Below are positions 27,628 through 36,717 of a DNA stretch of 64,000 nt, piece after piece (position 1 is the stretch's first letter; every line of letters starts with the position of its first letter). The notes beneath the pieces were generated by a model. The model did no database searches, was not told the origin of the DNA, and saw nothing but the letters and a program-made list of their open reading frames with translations. Source of the DNA: an uncultured Lachnospiraceae bacterium. Its GTDB lineage: Bacteria > Bacillota > Clostridia > Lachnospirales > Lachnospiraceae. The stretch lies in contig CACZBM010000023.1 in the NCBI GenBank assembly GCA_902779445.1, positions 25,550 to 89,549 of the forward strand, read 5' to 3'. Made by a program: the position numbers and the translations under genes.

Positions 27628-27989
27628 TGGAACAGGAATTCAGAAAAGTTTCACATCACTCCATTCTTTCAGAGGTAGAAACCCTTCACGAGGAAAGATA
27701 CCGCCTGATCCAGATATGTGCCACAACGGTTAAAGAGGGATATGAGATCCTCTATACTTTTGGAAAGGGCTATGATGAGGTGCAGGTAAAGATCCATACG
27801 GATCCGGGTGAACATGTTCAGAGTATCAGCCGTATCTTCCCTCCGGCCTGGTTATATGAAAACGAGATACATGACCTTCATGGAATAGAGATTGACGGTA
27901 TTACCCTTGACTTCAGAGGAGGGTTATACAGGACAAAGGTGAAGGCACCGTTCTCTCATGAGACTTTAGATAATAAGGAGGGAAAATAA
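27627..27989 (+). CDS. echD: Ech hydrogenase subunit D (NuoC-like)
   Basis: This 120-residue protein is homologous to the N-terminal NuoC/30-kDa domain. The conserved end is SRIFPPAWLYENEIHDLHGIEI. It binds no cofactor but supports the small/large subunit interface. It starts on the last base of echC and ends directly before echE, consistent with tight co-expression. Confidence 0.93.
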   Translation: MEQEFRKVSHHSILSEVETLHEERYRLIQICATTVKEGYEILYTFGKGYDEVQVKIHTDPGEHVQSISRIFPPAWLYENEIHDLHGIEIDGITLDFRGGLYRTKVKAPFSHETLDNKEGK

Positions 27990-29069
27990 ATGTCATCCAG
28001 AAGTGTGATACCCTTCGGACCCCAGCATCCGGTTCTTCCGGAGCCCATTCATCTGGATCTTGTGCTGGAGGATGAAAAGGTTGTAGAAGCTGTTCCCTCT
28101 ATAGGATTTGTGCATAGAGGCCTGGAAAGCCTTGTTACAAAGAAGGATTTCAAGGAAATGGTTTATGTGGCAGAGAGGATCTGCGGTATATGCTCGTTCG
28201 GTCACGGTTTTGGATATTGTGATGCAGTTGAGCACATCATGGATATCCAGGTGACTGAGAGAGCAAATTATCTAAGGACCATTCTCTTCGAACTCTCCAG
28301 AATGCACAGCCATATACTGTGGCTTGGACTTATGGCAGATGCTTTCGGGTTTGAAAATCTCTTCATGGATACCTGGCGTATCCGTGAGAAGGTTCTTGAT
28401 ATGCTGGAAGCAGCTACCGGTGGAAGAGTTATTTTCTCTATTCTCGATGTTGGCGGATTGAGAAAAGATATCCCGGACGATATGCTTAAGGGCTTCCTGC
28501 CTGTGCTAAAAGACATAGAAAAAGAACTGGCTGTTGATATCCGTACTTTCCTGAATGACGGCGCAGTTAAGTCCAGACTTTGCGGAGTGGGTGTATTAAG
28601 TGCTGAGGAAGTTGAAAACCTCGGATGCTGCGGACCTTTCCTCAGGGGAAGCGGAGTAAAGAGAGATTCCAGAAAGCTCGGATATGCGGCATACGATGAT
28701 ATCGATTTTGATATCGTCACCAGCACCGATTGCGATACATACGGCCGTACTTATGTCAGGGCCAATGAGATACTGCAGAGTATCAGGATCATTCGTCAGG
28801 CAGTGGAGAAGATCCCTGCAGGTGAGGTAATGGTGCCGGTTAAGGGTTTCCCGAACGGAGAACACATGACAAGGCTTGAACAGCCAAGAGGTGAGGCTTG
28901 CTACTATGTAAAGGCTAACGGGACCAAGTTTCTGGAGAGAATGCGTGTCCGCACGCCTACCTTTGCTAACATCCCTGCTCTTACACAGACACTTCAGGGC
29001 TGTGAGCTTGCAGATGTGCCGATACTCGTAGTTGCCATCGATCCCTGTATCAGCTGTACCGAGCGCTGA
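27990..29069 (+). CDS. echE: Ech hydrogenase large subunit ([NiFe] site)
   Basis: This 359-residue catalytic subunit has the L1 motif RICGICSFGH with C65 and C68, and the L2 motif DPCISCTER at 351-359 with C353 and C356. These four cysteines hold the Ni-Fe centre. The protein ends on the Arg of L2, so there is no C-terminal extension for a maturation protease to remove. The last two codons and the stop fall inside the first unit of a 27-base tandem repeat. Confidence 0.96.
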   Translation: MSSRSVIPFGPQHPVLPEPIHLDLVLEDEKVVEAVPSIGFVHRGLESLVTKKDFKEMVYVAERICGICSFGHGFGYCDAVEHIMDIQVTERANYLRTILFELSRMHSHILWLGLMADAFGFENLFMDTWRIREKVLDMLEAATGGRVIFSILDVGGLRKDIPDDMLKGFLPVLKDIEKELAVDIRTFLNDGAVKSRLCGVGVLSAEEVENLGCCGPFLRGSGVKRDSRKLGYAAYDDIDFDIVTSTDCDTYGRTYVRANEILQSIRIIRQAVEKIPAGEVMVPVKGFPNGEHMTRLEQPRGEACYYVKANGTKFLERMRVRTPTFANIPALTQTLQGCELADVPILVVAIDPCISCTER

Positions 29070-29213
29070 AGCAGCAGGTGTCATTCTGAGCGATGAAGCA
29101 GAGAGTGCCATTCTGAGCGATGAAGCAGAGAGTGCCATTCTGAGCGATGAAGCAGCAGGTGTCATTCTGAGCGATGAAACAGCAGGTGTCATTCTGAGCG
29201 AAGCGAAGAATCT
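29061..29213 (+). repeat. 27-base tandem array (5 units) grown from the dispersed repeat, copy 5
   Basis: Units of the form GAGCGATGAAGCAGCAGGTG plus TCATTCT repeat every 27 bases from 29061 to 29195, then run into GAGCGAAGCGAAGAATCT. The first unit (GAGCGCTGA...) contains the final Glu, Arg and stop codons of echE. Units fall into two sequence variants, so the array is not brand new. Confidence 0.9.
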
Positions 29214-29248
29214 AATCATTATACTGCAATTATTTATGAGGTATACCA

Positions 29249-29749
29249 ATGAGTACTGTTAATTATGTAGGACAGGCACTGAAAAATCTGTTTTCAAAGC
29301 CTGCCACCTGTAAATATCCTTTTGAACCCAGGGAATTTCCGGAGCGTACCCGCGGACATGTTGAAAATGACATGGATAAGTGTGTACTCTGCGGCCTCTG
29401 TCAGATGAGATGCCCCACCGGTGCTATTACTGTCGATAAAAAGGAACAGACCTGGGCTATAAGGCCTTTTTCCTGTATTCAGTGCAGGAGCTGCGTGGAT
29501 AACTGCCCGAAAAAGTGTCTTTCCATGGACCGGCAGTATCAGGAGCCGGGTGAGAGAAAGATAGAGAAGAAATTCGATCTTTCCGACAGCCAGAAGGAAG
29601 CTCTTGCCGCACAGGCAAAGGCCGCTGCTGAAAAGGCTGCGGCTGCAAAAGCAGCAATGGAAGCAAAGAAAAAGGCGGAAGAAGAGGCAGCTGCAAAAGC
29701 AGCTGAGGCCGGCGACACTGCAGGAGCAGCAGAAGCTCCTAAGGAGTGA
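29249..29749 (+). CDS. echF: Ech hydrogenase ferredoxin-like subunit F
   Basis: This 166-residue NuoI-like subunit has two 4Fe-4S motifs, CVLCGLCQMRCP (residues about 48-59) and CIQCRSCVDNCP (about 78-89), and is the entry point for electrons from ferredoxin. From about residue 115 the protein has a tail composed almost wholly of Ala, Lys and Glu (AAAEKAAAAKAAMEAKKKAEE), which predicts a long charged helix not found in typical EchF. A GAGG site precedes the ATG at 29249. The hypC start follows within 5 bases. Confidence 0.93.
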   Translation: MSTVNYVGQALKNLFSKPATCKYPFEPREFPERTRGHVENDMDKCVLCGLCQMRCPTGAITVDKKEQTWAIRPFSCIQCRSCVDNCPKKCLSMDRQYQEPGERKIEKKFDLSDSQKEALAAQAKAAAEKAAAAKAAMEAKKKAEEEAAAKAAEAGDTAGAAEAPKE

Positions 29750-29753
29750 CGTC

Positions 29754-29966
29754 ATGTGCGTGGCGATCCCGGGAAAGGTTATAGAAGTGCATAAGAATAC
29801 TGCTTCCGTGGATTTCAGCGGGAATATCGTGAAGGCAGATTCGGGTCTCGTGGATATTATTCCCGGAGACAGGGTTCTAGTCCATGCCGGCTGCATTATT
29901 CAGAAGCTTTCAGATGAAGATGCAGACTTCATGGAGGAATTTCTGGAAGAGATAAGTGCTTTTTAA
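29754..29966 (+). CDS. hypC: Hydrogenase maturation chaperone HypC
   Basis: This 70-residue protein starts with the family signature MCVAIPGKV, whose Cys2 binds the Fe(CN)2CO precursor. I chose the ATG at 29754, behind AAGGAG that overlaps the end of echF. The longer frame from 29604 is a shadow of echF. HypC works with HypD to assemble the iron half of the [NiFe] site for EchE. Confidence 0.95.
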   Translation: MCVAIPGKVIEVHKNTASVDFSGNIVKADSGLVDIIPGDRVLVHAGCIIQKLSDEDADFMEEFLEEISAF

Positions 29967-29980
29967 GGGCTTCTAGATTG

Positions 29981-30094
29981 AAGCCTTCCCCCTTTGGGGC
30001 AAAATGCTCCGGTGGAGCATTTTGAAGCACGCTTTGATGCGCTAAGCGCATCAGTGCTCGGTAAGGTGGCAGCACGGAGTGCTGACGGATGAGG
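29981..30094 (+). repeat. AAGCCTTCCCC...GATGAGG interspersed element, copy 1
   Basis: The element starts AAGCCTTCCCCCTTTGGGG and ends GTAAGGTGGCAGCACGGAGTGCTGACGGATGAGG (in parts). It carries internal palindromes, including CAAAATGCTCC/GGAGCATTTTG. A simple 45-base version occurs at 44188-44232. The terminal GATGAGG lies 5 bases before the hypD start and seems to be its ribosome site. Confidence 0.75.
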
Positions 30095-30099
30095 GTTAT

Positions 30100-31143
30100 T
30101 TGAATAATACAGATATCACAGAGTTTCTAAAATCCTATAACGGTCCGGATGTCCGGTTAATGGAGATATGCGGCTCACATACGGCTGCCATTGCTTCATC
30201 CGGCATCCGGACTCTTTTATCGGATAAGATCCGTATGATATCCGGTCCCGGCTGTCCGGTATGTGTAACAGTAACCGATTATATCGACAGGCTGCTTGAC
30301 CTTTCGGAGATCGACGGGAATGTGATCTGCACTTTCGGGGATCTTATGAGGGTGCCGGGCAGTAACGGTACATTGAGCGATGCCAGAGCAAGAGGGGCGG
30401 ACATACGGATGTTTTATTCGCCCTTTGATATGCTGGAACCTGCTTCAGAAGAAAAGGGGCGGAGGTTTATTTTTGCGGCAGTTGGATTCGAGACTACGGC
30501 GCCGGTATATGCTTCGCTTTTGTGGAAGGTTATAGAGAGCGGTCTTGATAATGTAATGCTTTTAACATCCTTAAAGACAATGCCGGAAGTGGTGAAGAAG
30601 ATCGGTTCCAAAATGGACGGGTTCCTCCTGCCGGGGCATGTCTGTACTGTTACGGGCTATGGACTCTATGAGCCCATTGCTTCAGAGATAAATACCCCTA
30701 TGGTGGCAGCGGGGTTTGAGCCTGAGAATATAATCCAGGCTGTTTACGCTCTCGCAAAGCTCCGTGGCAGAGGGATCGTAAAGAATTTCTATCCTGCTGT
30801 CGTCACCAGGGAAGGAAATAAAAAGGCAATGGATACCATTGATACCTTTTTTGAGGCAGGAGATGCAGCCTGGAGAGGCATGGGAGTGATAAAGGGATCC
30901 GGGCTGTACTTAAGAGAAGAGTATTCCCGATTTGATGCAGGAAGTACAGGATTAACAGGGGACAGGGAAAATACAGGCTGCAGATGCGCTTATGTTATAA
31001 CCGGCGAAGAAAAGAGCAGTGACTGTCCGCTGTTTAATAAGACCTGCACTCCGAATACTCCAAAGGGTGCATGCATGGTATCCCGTGAAGGGGCTTGCTT
31101 TAACGAATTCATTCATCCTGTAAAGGACAGGGGAGAACGCTGA
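30100..31143 (+). CDS. hypD: Hydrogenase maturation protein HypD
   Basis: This Fe-S protein carries out cyanide ligation during [NiFe] assembly. Conserved blocks are LMEICGSHT, ISGPGCPVCVT, CTFGDLMRVPG, FAAVGFETTAP, LPGHVCTVTGY and a C-terminal cysteine set. I chose the TTG at 30100 (347 residues) because GATGAGG sits just upstream. A GTG at 30079 in the same frame has no ribosome site. The start lies at the border of an interspersed element. Confidence 0.92.
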   Translation: MNNTDITEFLKSYNGPDVRLMEICGSHTAAIASSGIRTLLSDKIRMISGPGCPVCVTVTDYIDRLLDLSEIDGNVICTFGDLMRVPGSNGTLSDARARGADIRMFYSPFDMLEPASEEKGRRFIFAAVGFETTAPVYASLLWKVIESGLDNVMLLTSLKTMPEVVKKIGSKMDGFLLPGHVCTVTGYGLYEPIASEINTPMVAAGFEPENIIQAVYALAKLRGRGIVKNFYPAVVTREGNKKAMDTIDTFFEAGDAAWRGMGVIKGSGLYLREEYSRFDAGSTGLTGDRENTGCRCAYVITGEEKSSDCPLFNKTCTPNTPKGACMVSREGACFNEFIHPVKDRGER

Positions 31144-31144
31144 T

Positions 31145-32155
31145 ATGAATATTACAATGGCCCACGGAAGCGGCGGAGATGCCACTTCCAAGCTGATAGA
31201 AGAAGTATTTAAGACAGAATTCCATAATGAGTATCTAGATAAAATGGAAGATTCGTCTGTGGTGCCCGGGAGTTCCAGGCTTTCGATGACAACGGACTCA
31301 TTTGTGGTGCAGCCACTTTTCTATAACGGGGGTGATATCGGAAGGCTGGCAGTCTGCGGTACAGTTAACGATATCCTTATGAGCGGAGCGGTACCAAAGT
31401 ATCTGACGGCGGCATGCGTGCTTGAGGAAGGACTTGATGTGGAAGTCCTGAAAAGGATAGTCCGCTCCATGTCGGAAACCGCAAAGGAAGCAGGGGTCAG
31501 TATCGTGACCGGTGACACCAAGGTCATAGAGCACAGGGGAAATAAGGAATCAGAACCCGGGATCATCATAAATACCGCGGGTGTTGGATTCCTGGACGGC
31601 GATATGAACATGGGAGCTTCCTATATAAAGGAAGGTGATGTAGTGATAATATCCGGCAATATCGGTGACCACCATGCTGCCATCATGAAAGAACGCCTGG
31701 GTATAGAAAATGACAGGATAATGAGCGACAATGCGCCGTTAAATGAAATGGTCCGCGGCCTCCTGGATAACGGAGTCAGAGTACATGCGATGAGAGACGT
31801 GACCCGGGGAGGACTCGGAACTGTCTTAAATGAATTTGCTTCTGCATCTTCTAATGACATATATATTATAGAAGAAAAAATTCCGGTCAGTGATTCGGTC
31901 AGGGATTTCTGTTCCCTTCTGGGGCTGGATCTCATGTATCTCGGTAATGAAGGCAAGATGGTATGCTTTGTTGATAATGAGGACGAGGAAAAAGCAGTTG
32001 ACATAATTCGAAATGCGAAGTACGGCGAGAATGCCGTGGCCATCGGATATGTGAAGAAAGCAGCGGCTATACCCTGCCTGGTACTGAAAACCTCCATCGG
32101 AGGAGAACGGGTGGTGGGCCCGCTTTATGGGGAAGGGCTGCCTAGAATCTGTTAA
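31145..32155 (+). CDS. hypE: Hydrogenase maturation protein HypE
   Basis: This 336-residue PurM-like ATPase converts carbamoyl to thiocyanate on its C-terminal cysteine. The N-terminal MAHGSGGDATSKLIEE and the terminal PRIC (Cys336) are the family marks. It starts one base after the hypD stop. hypA, hypB and hypF are not in this window, so CO/CN supply and nickel insertion genes must lie elsewhere. Confidence 0.96.
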   Translation: MNITMAHGSGGDATSKLIEEVFKTEFHNEYLDKMEDSSVVPGSSRLSMTTDSFVVQPLFYNGGDIGRLAVCGTVNDILMSGAVPKYLTAACVLEEGLDVEVLKRIVRSMSETAKEAGVSIVTGDTKVIEHRGNKESEPGIIINTAGVGFLDGDMNMGASYIKEGDVVIISGNIGDHHAAIMKERLGIENDRIMSDNAPLNEMVRGLLDNGVRVHAMRDVTRGGLGTVLNEFASASSNDIYIIEEKIPVSDSVRDFCSLLGLDLMYLGNEGKMVCFVDNEDEEKAVDIIRNAKYGENAVAIGYVKKAAAIPCLVLKTSIGGERVVGPLYGEGLPRIC

Positions 32156-32160
32156 AATAA

Positions 32161-32271
32161 CCCTCATCAGTCGGCTGCGCCGACAGCTTCCCCCAGGGGG
32201 GGGGAAGCCTGTGGCCAATTTAAAGGCTTCCCCCTCTGGGGGAAGCTGTCACCGCAGGTGACTGATGAGGG
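32161..32271. repeat. AAGCCTTCCCC-type element, inverted pair, copy 2
   Basis: CCCTCATCAGTCGGCTG...CAGCTTCCCCC at the left is mirrored by GGGGGAAGCTGTCACC...GACTGATGAGGG at the right, so two copies face each other. As RNA it would form a very long hairpin and may end the ech-hyp transcript. Confidence 0.8.
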
Positions 32272-32289
32272 TATAACGAGGTAAATTAC

Positions 32290-33183
32290 ATGTGGATAGC
32301 AGACAACTGGAAAGACTATGAAGTTCTCGATACCTCCTCCGGCGAAAAACTGGAACGCTGGGGAGAGTACATTTTAGTACGCCCGGATCCACAGGTGATC
32401 TGGAGCACTCCCCATTCCGATCCTGGGTGGAAAAAGAAGAACGGCCACTACCACAGAAGCGTGAAAGGCGGAGGAAGCTGGGAATTTTTTGACCTTCCCG
32501 AAGAATGGAGTATTCACTACGATCTGAAGACTGCGGGAAAAACCCTCACCTTCAACCTTAAGCCCTTTTCTTTTAAGCATACGGGACTATTTCCCGAACA
32601 GGCTGTAAACTGGGAATGGATGTCATCGAAGATCACGGATGCGTTAAAAAAAGAGCCTGAAAGGGAGATACGGGTACTGAATCTATTCGCCTATACCGGA
32701 GGCGCTACGGTGAGCTGCGCGGCAGCCGGTGCAAAAGTTACCCATGTGGATGCGTCTAAAGGAATGGTTGGATGGGCCAAGGAAAACAGTATAGCATCAG
32801 GTGTTCCCGGAGACAGGTGCCGCTGGCTTGTGGACGACTGCAAGAAATTTGTAGAGCGTGAGATCCGCAGGGGAAATAAATATGACGGTATCCTTATGGA
32901 TCCGCCCTCCTACGGAAGAGGACCTAAGGGAGAGATCTGGAAGATAGAAGAAAGCATATATCCTTTTATAGAAGAAACAGCTGAGCTTTTAAGCGATGAT
33001 CCCCTGTTTTTCCTTATAAATTCATATACCACCGGATTACAGCCTGCGGTTCTCGACTACATGCTGGGAACAGTGATAAAGAATAAAAAGGGTGGGATCA
33101 CAGAAGCCGGAGAGATAGGGCTACCGGTCAGGAGCACAGGTCTTGTTCTTCCCTGCGGGGCCACCGGAAGATGGTGGAAATAA
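32290..33183 (+). CDS. Class I SAM-dependent methyltransferase (probable rRNA methylase)
   Basis: This 297-residue protein has an N-terminal beta-rich segment and then a Rossmann methyltransferase domain. The SAM site is VLNLFAYTGGATVSCAAAGA, the acidic end of beta-2 is HVDAS, and the catalytic motif IV is DPPSYGRG. These match the COG1092/RlmI-like group that methylates 23S rRNA cytosines, although a PUA domain is not evident. A GAGG site precedes the ATG. Its exact target is unknown. Confidence 0.85.
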   Translation: MWIADNWKDYEVLDTSSGEKLERWGEYILVRPDPQVIWSTPHSDPGWKKKNGHYHRSVKGGGSWEFFDLPEEWSIHYDLKTAGKTLTFNLKPFSFKHTGLFPEQAVNWEWMSSKITDALKKEPEREIRVLNLFAYTGGATVSCAAAGAKVTHVDASKGMVGWAKENSIASGVPGDRCRWLVDDCKKFVEREIRRGNKYDGILMDPPSYGRGPKGEIWKIEESIYPFIEETAELLSDDPLFFLINSYTTGLQPAVLDYMLGTVIKNKKGGITEAGEIGLPVRSTGLVLPCGATGRWWK

Positions 33184-33209
33184 CAGAATAAAAAAATTTA
33201 AAAAAACTC

Positions 33210-33238
33210 TTGCATTATGACGGGACTCTATGTATAAT
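33210..33238 (+). promoter_or_regulatory. Promoter of the S10 operon
   Basis: TTGCAT (33210-33215) and TATAAT (33233-33238) are 17 bases apart. The transcript would carry a leader of about 200 bases before rpsJ. Confidence 0.85.
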
Positions 33239-33326
33239 AGCGTTTGCTGTGACATTGATAGCTATGAAGCGTGAAGTTGCGGTTTATCCGGTATCTCCGT
33301 GGAGCGAATGTCAAGTCAAGATACTG

Positions 33327-33406
33327 ACGACAAGTCACTGTAGAATGAGTTTTGACGTGGGAATTTCAGGACACACCCGGAAACGTGTACAGTCACCGCT
33401 TGTCGT
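33327..33406 (+). promoter_or_regulatory. Structured leader of the S10 operon
   Basis: ACGACAAG (33327-33334) pairs with CTTGTCGT (33399-33406), and ACTGTA (33337-33342) pairs with TACAGT (33388-33393), enclosing about 45 bases. This long-range stem ends about 20 bases before the rpsJ ribosome site, as expected for an r-protein autoregulatory leader. I cannot assign it to a known class. Confidence 0.5.
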
Positions 33407-33445
33407 GCTTGATCAAAAAGTACGAATAAGGAGGCGACTTTTTTT

Positions 33446-33766
33446 ATGACAAATCAGCAGGTTATGAGAATCACATTGAAGGCCTACGATCATCAGCTGA
33501 TCGACGCATCAGCAAAGAAGATCATCGAGACGGTCAAGAAGAACGGCTCAGAGGTAAGCGGACCCATACCTCTTCCTACAAAGAAGGAAGTAGTTACTAT
33601 CCTTCGTGCTGTACATAAGTACAAGGATTCCAGAGAGCAGTTCGAGCAGAGAACCCATAAGAGGCTCATCGACATCATTTCACCCACACAAAAGACTGTC
33701 GATGTACTGTCCAGGCTTGAGATGCCCGCAGGTGTCTATATAGACATCAAAATGAAGCAGAAGTAA
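33446..33766 (+). CDS. rpsJ: 30S ribosomal protein S10
   Basis: This 106-residue protein is a head protein of the small subunit and is also known as NusE. It has the family core [20 protein letters not shown] and [36 protein letters not shown] (in parts). An AAGGAGG site lies 11 bases before the ATG. It opens the S10-spc-alpha run that continues without strand change to rplQ. The usual upstream neighbour tuf is not here but at the far end of the window. Confidence 0.98.
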   Translation: MTNQQVMRITLKAYDHQLIDASAKKIIETVKKNGSEVSGPIPLPTKKEVVTILRAVHKYKDSREQFEQRTHKRLIDIISPTQKTVDVLSRLEMPAGVYIDIKMKQK

Positions 33767-33846
33767 TTCAGAATAATGTATGAACATTTTTATGACCGCA
33801 GAATGCGGGGCGGCAGAAGGATGTTCCAATGCAGAAAGGTGAAAAA

Positions 33847-34530
33847 ATGACAAAGGCTATTTTAGCAAGGAAGATCGGTATGACCCAGATCTTCGACGAG
33901 AACGGAGTTGTAACTCCCGTAACAGTTCTCGAAGCAGGTCCCTGCACAGTTACTCAGATCAAGACTGAGGAAAATGACGGATACAACGCAGTTCAGGTTG
34001 GATTCGGCGACATCAAGGACAAGGTAGTAGAGAAGGACGCAGGCGGCCACAAGAAGGTTGCACATCCTCACGGAGCTACCAAGGCAATGGCAGGCCACTT
34101 CAAGAAGGCCGGCGCAGAGAGCAAGAGGTTTGTCCGTGAGTTCAAGTTCGATAACGCAGCTGATTACCAGCTTGCACAGGAGATCAAGGCTGACATTTTC
34201 GCAGCAGGAGATTTCGTAGATGCAACAGCTATCAGCAAGGGTAAAGGTTTCCAGGGCACCATCAAGAGACTGGGACAGCACAGAGGACCCATGAAGCACG
34301 GTTCAAAGTTCCATCGTCACCAGGGTTCAAACGGTGCATGTTCAAGCCCCAGCCGCGTATTCAAGGGTAAGGGAATGCCCGGACACATGGGATCCAAGAA
34401 GATCACAGTTCAGCACCTTGAAGTTGTACGTGTAGATGCAGAAAAGAACCTGCTTCTTGTAAAAGGTGCAGTACCCGGAGCAAAGAAAGCACTCGTAACC
34501 ATCAAAGAGACAGTTAAGGCAAGTAAATAA
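33847..34530 (+). CDS. rplC: 50S ribosomal protein L3
   Basis: This 227-residue protein binds near the peptidyl transferase centre. I start it at the ATG at 33847, 5 bases after an AAAGGTG site. The ATG at 33829 would only add MQKGEK. The signatures [25 protein letters not shown] and [13 protein letters not shown] match L3. It is second in the operon, 80 bases after rpsJ. Confidence 0.97.
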   Translation: MTKAILARKIGMTQIFDENGVVTPVTVLEAGPCTVTQIKTEENDGYNAVQVGFGDIKDKVVEKDAGGHKKVAHPHGATKAMAGHFKKAGAESKRFVREFKFDNAADYQLAQEIKADIFAAGDFVDATAISKGKGFQGTIKRLGQHRGPMKHGSKFHRHQGSNGACSSPSRVFKGKGMPGHMGSKKITVQHLEVVRVDAEKNLLLVKGAVPGAKKALVTIKETVKASK

Positions 34531-34557
34531 TCTTAGAGGAAAGGAGGAAAAAATATA

Positions 34558-35178
34558 ATGGCTAACGTATCTGTTTACAATATGGAAGGCAAAGAAGTCG
34601 GAAAGATCGATCTTTCTGATGAAGTCTTCGGTATAGAGATAAATGAGAACCTTGTTCACCAGGCAGTTCTTCAGCAGCTTGCTGACAATCGTCAGGGAAC
34701 ACAGAAAGCCAAGACGCGTTCTGAAGTTTCCGGCGGCGGCAGAAAGCCCTGGAAGCAGAAGGGAACAGGTCATGCGCGCCAGGGATCCACAAGATCACCT
34801 CAGTGGACACACGGTGGTATGGTATTCGCTCCCGTTCCGAGAGATTATTCTTTCAAGATGAATAAGAAGGAAAAGAGGATAGCATTAAAGAGCGCTCTCA
34901 CAAGCCGTGTACAGGACAATAAGTTCATCGTTCTGGACGAGCTTAAGCTGGATGAGATCAAGACAAAGAAGTTTCAGGAGGTGCTTGATGCACTGAAGGT
35001 AAATAAGGCGATCGTGATCCTTGACAGCATGGATCAGAATGCGATCCTTTCCGCAAGGAACATTCCCGATGTCATCACAGCTCAGATCAATACCATCAAT
35101 ACTTATGACATCATGAAATACAACACGGTCATCACGACACGCGCCGCTGTTCAGAAGCTCGAGGAGGTATACGCATAA
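34558..35178 (+). CDS. rplD: 50S ribosomal protein L4
   Basis: This 206-residue protein has the extended loop [23 protein letters not shown] that lines the exit tunnel. L4 is the operon autoregulator in E. coli. Whether it binds the S10 leader here is untested. The last base is shared with the start of rplW. Confidence 0.97.
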   Translation: MANVSVYNMEGKEVGKIDLSDEVFGIEINENLVHQAVLQQLADNRQGTQKAKTRSEVSGGGRKPWKQKGTGHARQGSTRSPQWTHGGMVFAPVPRDYSFKMNKKEKRIALKSALTSRVQDNKFIVLDELKLDEIKTKKFQEVLDALKVNKAIVILDSMDQNAILSARNIPDVITAQINTINTYDIMKYNTVITTRAAVQKLEEVYA

Positions 35179-35477
35179 TGGCTGACATTAAATACTATGA
35201 CGTTATCCTTAAGCCTGTCGTAACTGAGAAGTCAATGAACGGCCAGGCGGATAAGAAATACACATTCCTTGTAAATCCTGAGGCAAATAAGTCCCAGATC
35301 GCAGAAGCAGTCGAGAAGATGTTCGACGGAGCTAAGGTTAAGAAGGTAAATACCCTTAACATACAGGGAAAGAGAAAGAGAAGAGGAATGGTAGTCGGAA
35401 AGACCGCTAAGCAGAAGAAGGCTATCGTTACCCTTACAGAAGATTCAAAGGACATCGAGATATTCACAGGACTTTGA
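35178..35477 (+). CDS. rplW: 50S ribosomal protein L23
   Basis: This 99-residue exit-tunnel protein is the docking site for trigger factor and SRP. The motif [13 protein letters not shown] at the start and the loop [24 protein letters not shown] are typical. It overlaps rplD by one base. Confidence 0.97.
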   Translation: MADIKYYDVILKPVVTEKSMNGQADKKYTFLVNPEANKSQIAEAVEKMFDGAKVKKVNTLNIQGKRKRRGMVVGKTAKQKKAIVTLTEDSKDIEIFTGL

Positions 35478-35548
35478 TAAAACGTAAAAATGATATAGGC
35501 CGCAGGACAGACTATCTGCGGACCTGATAATGATTAAAGGAGATAAAA

Positions 35549-36397
35549 ATGGGAATCAAAACATATAACCCATATACACCCAGTAGAAGGGCGATGACGG
35601 GTTCTGATTTCTCAGAAGTAACAAAGAAGACTCCCGAGAAGAGCCTTGTAGTAAGACTTCCGAAGGCATCAGGACGTAATAACCAGGGAAAGATCACCGT
35701 TCGTCACAGAGGCGGCGGAGCTACCATCAAGTACAGGATCATCGATTTCAAGAGAAATGACAAAGATGGTATTCCCGCAACAGTAGCAGGAATCGAGTAC
35801 GATCCCAACAGAACCGCAAACATTGCACTTCTTGTATATGCAGACGGTGAGAAGAGATACATCCTCGCTCCTGACGGACTGAAGATCGGACACAAGATCG
35901 TAAACGGACCCGAAGCAGAAATAAGGATCGGCAACTGCCTTTCTCTTACAGATATACCGGTAGGTACAAACGTACACAATATCGAGCTTCGTCCCGGACA
36001 CGGCGGACAGATGGTTCGTTCAGCAGGAGCAAGTGCACAGCTTATGGCTAAAGAAGGTAAGTATGCTACACTGAGACTTCCTTCAGGCGAAATGAGAATG
36101 GTTCCTATCGAGTGCAGAGCTACCATAGGAACAGTAGGTAACATTGATCACAGCCTTATCAATTACGGTAAAGCAGGTCGTATACGTCATATGGGCATCA
36201 GGCCCCATGTCCGCGGTTCAGTCATGAACCCCAACGACCACCCGCACGGAGGTGGTGAGGGACGCGCTCCTATCGGACGCCCCGGCCCCTGCACACCTTG
36301 GGGTAAGCCCGCTCTCGGTCTTAAGACCAGAAAGAAGAAGAAGGCTTCCAACAAGTTAATCGTAAGAAGAAGAAACGGTAAAGCTCTTAACGTATAA
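35549..36397 (+). CDS. rplB: 50S ribosomal protein L2
   Basis: This 282-residue protein binds 23S rRNA and is needed for subunit joining. The signature [17 protein letters not shown] near the C-terminus and [13 protein letters not shown] with the conserved histidine are present. A GGAGA site precedes the ATG. The length is slightly above the usual 275-278. Confidence 0.98.
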   Translation: MGIKTYNPYTPSRRAMTGSDFSEVTKKTPEKSLVVRLPKASGRNNQGKITVRHRGGGATIKYRIIDFKRNDKDGIPATVAGIEYDPNRTANIALLVYADGEKRYILAPDGLKIGHKIVNGPEAEIRIGNCLSLTDIPVGTNVHNIELRPGHGGQMVRSAGASAQLMAKEGKYATLRLPSGEMRMVPIECRATIGTVGNIDHSLINYGKAGRIRHMGIRPHVRGSVMNPNDHPHGGGEGRAPIGRPGPCTPWGKPALGLKTRKKKKASNKLIVRRRNGKALNV

Positions 36398-36414
36398 AAT
36401 AAGGAGGATCAATA

Positions 36415-36690
36415 ATGTCACGATCACTTAAAAAGGGACCGTTCGCAGACGAAAGCCTGCTTAAGAAGGTTGATGCGATGAATAAGGCAGACAGCAAGGA
36501 CGTAATAAAGACCTGGTCACGCCGTTCCACAATTTTCCCTTCTTTCGTCGGACACACAATCGCAGTACATGACGGAAGAAAGCACGTTCCCGTATATATC
36601 ACAGAAGATATGGTAGGACACAAGCTCGGAGAGTTTGTAGCTACCAGAACCTATAAAGGACATACAGGCAGCACAACATCAGTAAAGTAA
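36415..36690 (+). CDS. rpsS: 30S ribosomal protein S19
   Basis: This 91-residue head protein begins [19 protein letters not shown] and contains [22 protein letters not shown], both typical. It follows rplB by 17 bases. Confidence 0.98.
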   Translation: MSRSLKKGPFADESLLKKVDAMNKADSKDVIKTWSRRSTIFPSFVGHTIAVHDGRKHVPVYITEDMVGHKLGEFVATRTYKGHTGSTTSVK

Positions 36691-36717
36691 GGATAATCTG
36701 AAAGGAGGTTTAATCCA

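Noticed and set aside
29032..29262. 76-codon frame with ILSDEAESA repeats
   Set aside because: It is translated from the 27-base intergenic array, overlaps echE and lacks a ribosome site. The period being a multiple of three keeps the frame open.
29604..29966. Long form of HypC starting inside echF
   Set aside because: The extra 50 residues are Arg/Gln-rich shadow of the echF Ala tail. The HypC family starts with MCxAIPGK, found at 29754.
33210..33449. 79-codon frame upstream of rpsJ
   Set aside because: It starts upstream of the expected transcription start of the S10 operon, covers the structured leader and has no ribosome site.
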